Part shown: positions 1-5,265 of the stretch, in pieces | Position numbering within the stretch: the stretch's first letter is position 1 | Layout of the letters: each line of letters opens with the position of its first letter | Program-made: the position numbers and the translations under genes | Notes under the pieces: generated by a model | Seen by the model: only the letters and a program-made list of their open reading frames with translations | Told to the model about the DNA's origin: nothing | The model's database searches: none | Assembly (NCBI GenBank): GCA_902782795.1 | Contig: CACZOT010000178.1 | Span: 1 to 19,444, forward strand | Direction: 5' to 3' | Length of the DNA stretch: 19,444 nucleotides | DNA from: an uncultured Eubacteriales bacterium | GTDB taxonomy: Bacteria > Bacillota > Clostridia > Christensenellales > Aristaeellaceae

Positions 1-465
1 AGCTCCAAGAAGCTCACCGATATCCGCCGCGACAAGATCGGCCTGATCTTCCAGCAATTCCATATGGTCAATTACCTGACCGCCGTGGAGAACGTCATGG
101 TCAGCCAGTATTACCACTCCATGCCCGACGAGAAGGAGGCCCTGGAAGCCCTGGAGCGCGTCGGCCTGCGCGAGCGCGCCCGCCATCTGCCCAGCCAGCT
201 TTCCGGCGGCGAGCAGCAGCGCGTGTGCGTGGCCCGCGCCCTCATCAACCATCCGGAGCTCGTCCTTGCCGACGAGCCCACCGGCAACCTGGACGAGGCC
301 AACGAGAACATCGTCCTGGATATCTTCGCCCAGCTCCATCGCGAGGGCACCACCCTCGTCGTCGTCACCCACGACCCCGAAGTCGCCGAGGCCGCCCAGC
401 GCACCATCGTACTGGAGCACGGCCGCGTCGCCCGCGAGGTCATCAACGAAAACTTCGGGAAATGA
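1..465 (+). CDS. ABC transporter ATP-binding protein, LolD/MacB type (5' end cut by window)
   Basis: This is the C-terminal 154 residues of an ABC ATPase that powers a membrane permease by ATP hydrolysis in the cytoplasm. The frame is open from base 1, so the start and Walker A lie upstream of the window. Visible motifs, numbered from the window edge, are the Q-loop IFQQF (16-20), the signature LSGGEQQR (67-74), Walker B LVLADEPTG followed by NLDEAN (D-loop), and the H-loop histidine in VVVTHD. The LSGGEQQR plus ADEPTGNLD combination is typical of the LolD/MacB/FtsE-like exporter branch. It stops 86 bp before the DUF4418 gene, and a promoter lies between them, so it may end an upstream operon while still serving the same transport process as the second ATPase at 2154-2837. 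The substrate cannot be read from this fragment. Confidence 0.93.
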   Translation, partial: SSKKLTDIRRDKIGLIFQQFHMVNYLTAVENVMVSQYYHSMPDEKEALEALERVGLRERARHLPSQLSGGEQQRVCVARALINHPELVLADEPTGNLDEANENIVLDIFAQLHREGTTLVVVTHDPEVAEAAQRTIVLEHGRVAREVINENFGK

Positions 466-479
466 ACGAACAGCCGCCC

Positions 480-509
480 TTGACAGAAACCGCGGGAATG
501 TGGTAGGAT
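480..509 (+). promoter_or_regulatory. Sigma-A type promoter of the DUF4418-ABC operon
   Basis: The -35 box TTGACA is at 480-485 and the -10 box TAGGAT at 504-509. The spacer is 18 bp and a TGG extended -10 precedes the -10 box. Transcription would begin near 516, directly at the palindrome at 517-532. The -35 box is a perfect match; the -10 box matches at 4 of 6. Confidence 0.6.
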
Positions 510-516
510 CACGGTT

Positions 517-532
517 GTTAGATATATCTAAC
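517..532. promoter_or_regulatory. Palindromic operator GTTAGATATATCTAAC
   Basis: This is a perfect 16-bp inverted repeat, AT-rich in an otherwise GC-rich sequence, starting at the predicted transcription start and 19 bp before the DUF4418 start codon. A repressor bound here would block initiation. The TTAGA half-sites would suit a dimeric winged-helix or TetR-like regulator (MarR, PadR, DtxR and TetR families all use such sites). No regulator gene lies in the window, so the family is not assigned. A short RNA hairpin is a less likely reading. Confidence 0.6.
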
Positions 533-551
533 CAGAAGGGAGACCAACCAA

Positions 552-941
552 ATGAAGCGTTTTTCCATCCTTTCCTGCGTGATCCTCCTCCTGGCCGCGG
601 CGCTGGCCGTCGGGAGCGCGACGTTCCTGGGCCCGTGCGTCCACGAGGACGGCTCCTTCGGCTCCTGCCACTGGGCGGGGCAGGCCCTGCTGGGCGTGGG
701 CTGCGCGCTGGCGCTGCAGGCGCTCCTGGCGATGGCGAGCCGCCATCGCGCGGGCATGTTCCTGGGCATGATCCCCACGGCGCTGCTGGGCCTGTTTCTG
801 CCGGGGACGCTCGTCGCCCTGTGCCGCATGGATACCATGCGCTGCCGCGCCGTGATGCGTCCCGCCAGCGCGGTCCTCTGCGGGGCGATCCTCCTGCTGG
901 CCCTGGCGGGCGCATTGATCGAATCGCGCAAAGGGAAATGA
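552..941 (+). CDS. DUF4418 family small membrane protein
   Basis: This 129-residue integral membrane protein has about four hydrophobic segments (roughly 5-25, 44-62, 68-91 and 105-123). Conserved-looking polar positions sit at the membrane edges: GPC at 27-29, SCHWAGQ at 38-44, LCRMDTMRC at 90-98. This length and the cysteine/CHW pattern fit the DUF4418 family, whose function is unknown to me. The start is supported by GGGAG at 538-542, 9 bp upstream. It is the first gene after the operator-bearing promoter, and the FtsX permease follows 9 bp after its stop, so it is probably an accessory subunit of that ABC system. Four cysteines beside a CH pair could bind a metal or undergo thiol chemistry; that is inference. 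Confidence 0.75.
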   Translation: MKRFSILSCVILLLAAALAVGSATFLGPCVHEDGSFGSCHWAGQALLGVGCALALQALLAMASRHRAGMFLGMIPTALLGLFLPGTLVALCRMDTMRCRAVMRPASAVLCGAILLLALAGALIESRKGK

Positions 942-950
942 GGCCAAACC

Positions 951-2153
951 ATGGATAGACGCTCTTTGCCCCTGAAAAACCTCCTGCGCAGGTCGGCCCG
1001 CACGGCGGCGCTCGTCCTGCTCACGGCCTTCCTGGCCTTCTCGGTCTTTGGCGGCTCGGTGGTTGTGGCGTCGCTGCAGCGGGGCCTGGGCAGCCTGGAG
1101 TCGCGCCTGGGGGCGGATATCATCCTCCTGCCCTCCAGTGCACAGAGCAAGGTCAGCTTCGAAAAGCTGTTTCTGCAGGGCACGACCGGCGCGTATTACA
1201 TGGACCGCGCCGCCCTGGACCGCGCCCTGGAATGCGAGGGCGTGGAGGCCGCCGCGGCCCAGACCTTCCTGGCCACGCTCAAGGCGGATTGCTGCTCCAC
1301 GAAGATCCAGGTGATCGGCATGGACCCGGAGACGGACTTCACCGTGCAGCCCTGGATCGCCCAGAGCTATGGAACGCCCCTGGGCGAGATGGACGTCGCC
1401 GTGGGCAGCAAGGTCGAGGCGGCGATCGGGGAATCGATCCGCATTTACGATGAGAATTGCAAGGTGGTCGCGCGCCTCGCGCCGACCGGCACCGGATTGG
1501 ATACGGCCGTTTACTGCAACATGGAGACCATGCGCCTTCTCCTCAAGGCCGCGGAGAACAAGGGCGTCAGCCACCCCATCACGAGCGATTCGGACGACCT
1601 CATCTCCGCCATCTACGTCAAGGTGCAAGACGGCGCGGATATCGACAAGGTGAACAGCCGCCTCACCGGCCATGTGCGCGGGGCGACCGCCGTGCGCACG
1701 CGCAGCATGCTCACCCAGGTGTCGGACAGCCTCGCCGCCGTCTCCCGCACGGTGACGGCGCTCATCGCCGCGGTGTGGGCGCTCTCGTTCGTGATCCTGC
1801 TGATCGCCTTCGCCATGATGGCGGGGGAGCGCCGGCGGGAGTTCGCGGTGTTGCGGCTGATCGGCATGTCGCGCCGCATGCTCAGCCACATGATGCTGGC
1901 GGAATCCGCCCTGGCGAGCCTGGCGGGCGGCGTCGCGGGCCTGGCTCTCGGCGCGGCGCTCGTCTTCCCCTTCACCACCCTGATCGAGACCAGCCTCGCG
2001 CTTCCGTACCTGACGCCCTCAGCGGGGACGATCGCGCTCTTTGCCTGCGGGACGTTGGCGGTCACGGTGCTCGTCGGCGCGGCGGCCAGCGCCTGGACGG
2101 CCTGGCGCCTCAGCCGGGTCGATCCCGGCACGACCCTTCGAGAGGGGGCCTGA
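951..2153 (+). CDS. ABC transporter permease, FtsX/MacB-like
   Basis: This 400-residue permease has the four-helix MacB/LolE layout: TM1 at about 19-42, a large extracytoplasmic domain at 43-265, then FtsX-domain helices at about 268-290, 319-341 and 361-384. The cytoplasmic loop after TM2 carries ERRREFAVLRLIGMSRR, a typical coupling segment for the ATPase. The extracellular domain contains a Cys-Cys pair (C114-C115, in ADCCSTKIQVIG) followed by DPETDF and QPWI. The Cys pair sets it apart from generic FtsX permeases and matches the cysteine-rich DUF4418 neighbour. The start has a weak GAGG site 7 bp upstream. The stop codon abuts the ATG of the partner ATPase. MacB-type permeases are mechanotransmitters or exporters; the substrate is unknown. 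Confidence 0.9.
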   Translation: MDRRSLPLKNLLRRSARTAALVLLTAFLAFSVFGGSVVVASLQRGLGSLESRLGADIILLPSSAQSKVSFEKLFLQGTTGAYYMDRAALDRALECEGVEAAAAQTFLATLKADCCSTKIQVIGMDPETDFTVQPWIAQSYGTPLGEMDVAVGSKVEAAIGESIRIYDENCKVVARLAPTGTGLDTAVYCNMETMRLLLKAAENKGVSHPITSDSDDLISAIYVKVQDGADIDKVNSRLTGHVRGATAVRTRSMLTQVSDSLAAVSRTVTALIAAVWALSFVILLIAFAMMAGERRREFAVLRLIGMSRRMLSHMMLAESALASLAGGVAGLALGAALVFPFTTLIETSLALPYLTPSAGTIALFACGTLAVTVLVGAAASAWTAWRLSRVDPGTTLREGA

Positions 2154-2837
2154 ATGATGATCCTGCAAGCGGAGACCATCTCCAAACGCTATTTCCGCAA
2201 GAGCGGCGAGGCGAACACCTTCGAGGCCGTTCGCCCTGTTTCCATGGAGCTGAACGCGGGCGAGGTGACGGTGCTCATCGGGCGCAGCGGCAGCGGCAAA
2301 ACCACGCTTTTGCACATGCTCGCCGGGCTGCTCACGCCGACGGAGGGGCGCGTGCTGCTCGAGGGGCAGGATCTGTACGCCCTCCCGGACGCGGCGCTCT
2401 CCCGCCTGCGCGGAGAGAAGATCGCCGTGGTGCCCCAGGGCCGCAGCTGCCTGGACAGCCTTACGGTGCTGGAAAACGCGCTCCTGCCCGGGCGGATCTG
2501 GGCGGGGCGAAACGACCGGGAGACGGCCCTTTCCTGGCTGGAAAAGCTCGGCATCGGCCATCTCGCGGACACCCGCCCGGCGGAGCTGTCCGGCGGCGAA
2601 CTGCGCCGCGCGGCCATCGCACGGGCGCTGACCCAGGACGCGCGCGTGCTCCTCGCGGACGAGCCCACGGGGGATCTCGACGATGAGAGCACCGCGGCGG
2701 TGCTCGGCATCCTGCGGGATGCGGCCAAGGCCGGCGGCAAGGCCGTGTTCCTCGTGACCCACGAGGACGAGGCGCTCCGCTACGCCGACCGCGCCCTGCG
2801 CATGGACGGGGGAAAACTGACCCAGATTACGGCGTGA
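2154..2837 (+). CDS. ABC transporter ATP-binding protein, partner of the FtsX permease
   Basis: This complete 227-residue ABC ATPase energises the permease encoded immediately upstream. Motifs in order are Walker A GRSGSGKT (43-50), Q-loop glutamine in VVPQGR (Q95), signature LSGGE (145-149), Walker B VLLADEPTG (165-173, with D169 and E170), D-loop DLDDE, and H-loop H203 in VTHED. The length is normal for the LolD/MacB-associated family. The ATG directly follows the permease TGA with no gap, and a purine-rich GAGAGGGGG lies inside the permease end, so the two are likely translated in a coupled way. A second in-frame ATG at 2157 is possible. It is the last gene of the operon, followed by the structured repeat and a terminator hairpin. 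Confidence 0.94.
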   Translation: MMILQAETISKRYFRKSGEANTFEAVRPVSMELNAGEVTVLIGRSGSGKTTLLHMLAGLLTPTEGRVLLEGQDLYALPDAALSRLRGEKIAVVPQGRSCLDSLTVLENALLPGRIWAGRNDRETALSWLEKLGIGHLADTRPAELSGGELRRAAIARALTQDARVLLADEPTGDLDDESTAAVLGILRDAAKAGGKAVFLVTHEDEALRYADRALRMDGGKLTQITA

Positions 2838-2910
2838 GGGATGTCGCGAGGGGGGATACGCCGAGGGACTCTGTCCCTCGGGCTCCCCGCTTAAGGGTCC
2901 AAGGACCCTT

Positions 2911-2935
2911 AAGAATCCCATATTGTGGGATTTTT
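2911..2935 (+). terminator. Rho-independent terminator of the ABC operon
   Basis: The stem AATCCCA (2914-2920) pairs with TGGGATT (2926-2932) around a 5-nt loop and continues into a run of six T (2931-2936). The AAG before the stem can also pair with the T-run. It lies about 75 bp after the ATPase stop. Confidence 0.7.
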
Positions 2936-2967
2936 TGTAAAACATAGGCATAGCAGCTCTATCGAAA

Positions 2968-3015
2968 AGCAACGGGCTCCGGTATCCTGTCGAATGGATA
3001 CCGGAGCCTGTTGCT
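2968..3015 (-). terminator. Long 20-bp hairpin, likely minus-strand terminator
   Basis: Arms at 2968-2987 and 2996-3015 pair over 20 positions (19 Watson-Crick, one G-T) around an 8-nt loop. On the minus strand the stem is followed by TTTT, so it can end the six-gene minus operon that finishes at 3182. A homologous hairpin at 9634-9669 differs by compensatory stem changes. Confidence 0.6.
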
Positions 3016-3040
3016 TATGAATTTCCCCTAATTGAGGGGT

Positions 3041-3116
3041 CCAGGGGGAACCATTCCCCCTGGCGGGGTGCAGGGGCGGAGCCCTTGCCGAAGGTCCAGG
3101 AGGCGGAGCCTCCTGG
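3041..3116. repeat. Tandem array of short stem-loops with trinucleotide loops
   Basis: Three consecutive hairpins are CCAGGGGGAA-CCA-TTCCCCCTGG (3041-3063), 3070-3088 and CCAGGAGGC-GGA-GCCTCCTGG (3096-3116). Each has an 8-10 bp stem and a 3-nt loop, which is GGA twice. A fourth short one (GCAGAG-CC-CTCTGC, 3131-3144) follows. Read on the minus strand, the layout mirrors the left end of the composite element at 2861-2912. Confidence 0.6.
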
Positions 3117-3181
3117 CGATAGCTCAGAAAGCAGAGCCCTCTGCCGGCCGCCCGGCTCAGCGCGTTGGTCGCGCGCGGCGC

Positions 3182-3577
3182 TCAATCGCCCGGCGTCTCG
3201 GTGTCCGAAACACCCAACACGTCCTTCAGGGATACCGTGACGTCATCGCTCGAGTAGAGCAGCGTGCTCAGATCAGCGGGATCCATCGCGACGGTGATAT
3301 TCGCCTTTTCATAGTTGCCGAGCAGGCGAATCGAGACTTCGCCCGGCTCGTCGGCGAGTTCCGAAAAGAAATCCGCCCCTTCAAGGAACGTCTTGAAGCT
3401 CAGGATTGCGTTGCCCTCGCTGAACGAGCGGCTGGATGTGGTCACGCGCTGGAAGACCGCGCGTGACGCGGATAGCAGGGAGATCAGCTCCTTGTAGGCG
3501 TACCCCTCCGCTGAATACTGGCACTGGTAGACGTTCCCCAGCTTGATCTGGGCCGTGATTTTAAGCCTTTTCGCCAT
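3182..3577 (-). CDS. Hypothetical protein, 131 residues, last gene of the glycan operon
   Basis: I do not recognise this protein. It is 131 residues with no signal peptide or membrane segment. It starts MAKRLKITAQIKLG and ends in an acidic tail (TETPGD). The pattern of short beta-like stretches (ITAQIKLG, VSIRLLG, NITVAM, VTVSL) suggests a small mainly beta domain. An AGAGGAGG site sits 9 bp before the ATG at 3577. It begins 30 bp after the second esterase stop and is the final gene before the long terminator hairpin at 2968-3015. Being last in a carbohydrate-esterase operon hints at a supporting role, but nothing in the sequence gives a function. Confidence 0.75.
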   Translation of the reverse strand: MAKRLKITAQIKLGNVYQCQYSAEGYAYKELISLLSASRAVFQRVTTSSRSFSEGNAILSFKTFLEGADFFSELADEPGEVSIRLLGNYEKANITVAMDPADLSTLLYSSDDVTVSLKDVLGVSDTETPGD

Positions 3578-3607
3578 GGCGTCGGGCCTCCTCTTTGTGG
3601 CTGACGT

Positions 3608-4411
3608 TCAGTTGCGCACATCGACGGGCTGGAGCCCGAGATAGCGCAGGAAATCCTGAATGTGCTCGTCCCAGAACTCCCAGGTATGGGCGCCTGGAGC
3701 CTCGAGGTAGGTGTAATCGAAGGGGTTGCCGGGAATGGCCTGGAAGAAATCGCGGGTGGCGTGGGCGTTCTCAAGGAGGAAATCCTCGCTGCCGCAGGCG
3801 TGGAAGATGCGCGGGAAGGGACCGCCCGCCTCCACGAGGCGCTGGGCGTTGCCAAGGGTGTCCTCTTCGGTGCCCTCGAGGACGCGGTCTCCATAGGTGC
3901 GCTCGTGCCGCTCGCGCCAGGCGGGGTTGTCGAAACTGACCTTGCGCAGGTTGCTCGCGCCGGCGGAGAGGCAGCCGATGGCTGCGTAGTTCTCCGGGTT
4001 GGCCAGGCCGATCTTCAGGCAGCCCGCGCCGCCCATGGAGAGGCCGGCGATGAAGTTGTCCTCGCGCTTGTCGGACAGCGGGAAGAAGGAGCGCATCTTG
4101 GCGGGGAGCTCCTTGGCGATGTAGGTGTAATACTTGCCGCCGTGGGCCATATCCGCGTAGGAGGAGAGATGCGCGTTGGGCATGACCACGGCCAGGCCCA
4201 GCGGCGCGGCGTAGCGCTCGATGGAAGTGCGGCGCTGCCAGATGGTGTGGTTGTCGCTCGCGCCGTGCAGGAGCCAGAGCACGGGGTGCTTTTCGCCGCG
4301 GGTCTCGGCGGCCATGCCGATCTGCCCGGAGGCTTTCTGCGGCAGGATCACGTCGCAGGAGACGCACATGCCCAGGGAATCCGAGAAAAAGCCGATGTGG
4401 ATCAGCGCCAT
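3608..4411 (-). CDS. Esterase D / EstA-like alpha/beta hydrolase (second of a tandem pair)
   Basis: This 267-residue serine hydrolase belongs to the esterase family that includes tributyrin esterase EstA, S-formylglutathione hydrolase and acetyl esterases. The nucleophile elbow GLSMGG puts the catalytic serine at S125. The likely acid is D210 (CGSEDF) and the histidine H242 (PGAHTWEFWDEH). The oxyanion region is LLHGASDNHTIW at 48-59. There is no signal peptide, so it is cytoplasmic. The start is set at 4411 (MALIHIGFF) rather than an upstream ATG at 4432, because AAAGGAGG lies 8 bp before 4411 and the upstream gene begins the same way. The previous stop is one base away (TGATATG), so translation is probably coupled. 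It is clearly paralogous to 4413-5204. Acetyl or short-acyl removal from sugars is likely but the substrate is inferred. Confidence 0.9.
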   Translation of the reverse strand: MALIHIGFFSDSLGMCVSCDVILPQKASGQIGMAAETRGEKHPVLWLLHGASDNHTIWQRRTSIERYAAPLGLAVVMPNAHLSSYADMAHGGKYYTYIAKELPAKMRSFFPLSDKREDNFIAGLSMGGAGCLKIGLANPENYAAIGCLSAGASNLRKVSFDNPAWRERHERTYGDRVLEGTEEDTLGNAQRLVEAGGPFPRIFHACGSEDFLLENAHATRDFFQAIPGNPFDYTYLEAPGAHTWEFWDEHIQDFLRYLGLQPVDVRN

Positions 4412-4412
4412 A

Positions 4413-5204
4413 TCACTTGGCCTCCTTTCCAAGGTCCAGCCAGGAGAGCACGGTCTGGATCTTCTCGTCCCAGTACTTCCACTGGTGGTCGCCGGGGGAC
4501 TCCTCGTAGGTGAGGTTATAGCCCAGCTTCTTCAGGTGGTCGCGCATTGCCACGTTCGATTTGTAGAGGAAATCCTCCGTGCCGCACCACATGTAGACGT
4601 CGGGCTTCTGCTTTCCGGAGGCGGCGAGGCGTTCCGCCTGGGCGAAGAGATCGTTGAACGACCCGCGGACCTTCTCCTTCGGGCCGAAGATGTCCTCCCA
4701 GAGGGTGCTGTCGCCCAGGTCGCTCTCGCAGATGGACGCGGCGTCCAGGCCGCCGGAGAGAGAGGCGACCTTGCCGAAGGTCTCCGGGGCGCAAAGGCCG
4801 CACTTGAGCGCGCCGTAGCCGCCCATGGAGAGGCCGGCGGCGAAGGTGTCCTCGCGGCGGTCGGACATGTGGGGGAAGAAGGTGCGGCAGATGCGCGGGA
4901 GCTCCTGGGAGATATACGTCCAGTACTTGTGGCCGCGGTACATATCCGTGTACCAGCCAAGGTGCGTCGAGGGCATGATCACCGCCAGGCCCAGGTCGCT
5001 CACGTAGCGCTCGATGGAGGTGCGCCGCTGCCAGATGGTATGGTCGTCGCTCATGCCGTGCAGGAGATAGAGAGTGGGGTACTTGCCCGCGGCCTGGGAG
5101 CCGTCCATGCCGATGAGGCCGTGCGTCTCCTCGGGCAGGATGACGTCCATCTCCGCGCACATGCCTAGGGCTTCGGAGAAAAAGTCGACATGTAACAGTG
5201 CCAA
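4413..5204 (-). CDS. Esterase D / EstA-like alpha/beta hydrolase (first of a tandem pair), TTG start
   Basis: This 263-residue cytoplasmic hydrolase is paralogous to its downstream neighbour. The catalytic serine is S126 in AGLSMGGYGAL, the acid is likely D211 (CGTEDF) and the histidine H240 (PGDHQWKYWDE). The pattern YLLHGMSDDHTIWQRRTSIERY is shared almost exactly with the partner (LLHGASDNHTIWQRRTSIERY). I place the start at a TTG (5204), giving MALLHVDFFS aligned with MALIHIGFFS of the paralogue. AAAGGAGGG is 7 bp upstream, whereas the ATG at 5228 has no ribosome site and lies ahead of that motif. It follows the alpha-galactosidase by 61 bp, so deacylation of a galactose-containing glycan is a reasonable joint role. 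Other short-chain acyl esters cannot be excluded. Confidence 0.9.
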   Translation of the reverse strand: MALLHVDFFSEALGMCAEMDVILPEETHGLIGMDGSQAAGKYPTLYLLHGMSDDHTIWQRRTSIERYVSDLGLAVIMPSTHLGWYTDMYRGHKYWTYISQELPRICRTFFPHMSDRREDTFAAGLSMGGYGALKCGLCAPETFGKVASLSGGLDAASICESDLGDSTLWEDIFGPKEKVRGSFNDLFAQAERLAASGKQKPDVYMWCGTEDFLYKSNVAMRDHLKKLGYNLTYEESPGDHQWKYWDEKIQTVLSWLDLGKEAK

Positions 5205-5219
5205 ATGGGTCCCTCCTTT
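5202..5219 (-). promoter_or_regulatory. Ribosome binding site deciding a TTG start
   Basis: On the minus strand AAAGGAGGG (5219-5211) is followed after ACCCAT by TTG at 5204-5202. From the end of GGAGG the spacing is 7 nt, which is ideal. The nearby ATG at 5228 precedes the motif and has no site of its own. Confidence 0.75.
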
Positions 5220-5247
5220 TGCGTTCATTGAAGACGGATCTATGCAA

Positions 5248-5265
5248 AGCGGCGGTCCTGCCGCT
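5248..5265 (-). terminator. Weak hairpin after the alpha-galactosidase stop
   Basis: AGCGGC and GCCGCT pair over 6 bp around a 6-nt loop immediately after the stop codon, followed on the minus strand by only TTTGC. This could be a partial attenuator or an RNA-stabilising stem that lowers expression of the downstream esterases. It is too weak for a confident terminator. Confidence 0.3.

Larger units (their letters stand above)
2858..3144 (+). repeat. Structured composite repeat, copy 1 (fills the 2838-3181 gap)
   Basis: The 344-bp stretch between convergent operons holds no convincing gene but a run of stem-loops. They are 2861-2881 (9-bp stem, TCT loop), 2891-2912 (TTAAGGGTCC and its complement), 2914-2932 (AATCCCA/TGGGATT), 2968-3015 (20-bp stem), 3041-3063 (10-bp stem, CCA loop), 3070-3088 (8 bp, GGA loop), 3096-3116 (9 bp, GGA loop) and 3131-3144 (6 bp). 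The order and several sequence blocks recur on the minus strand of 9545-9775, for example ATCCC-tATTG-GGGATT, TATCGAA before the long hairpin, and ATTGAG before the CCAGG stem. I read it as one copy of a diverged interspersed element that also supplies terminators. The boundaries are approximate. Confidence 0.65.

Noticed and set aside
528..1889. 453-codon minus-strand frame opposite the DUF4418 and permease genes
   Set aside because: The complementary plus-strand frames have transmembrane patterns and operon spacing; this frame has no family features.
3131..3144. CRISPR-like or tandem repeat array at 3041-3144
   Set aside because: The hairpins differ in sequence and spacing and there are no uniform spacers; it is a stem-loop cluster, not a CRISPR array.
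3032..3466. 144-codon plus-strand frame starting in the hairpin array
   Set aside because: Its first part translates the repeat and its second part is antisense to the 131-residue gene; no ribosome site.
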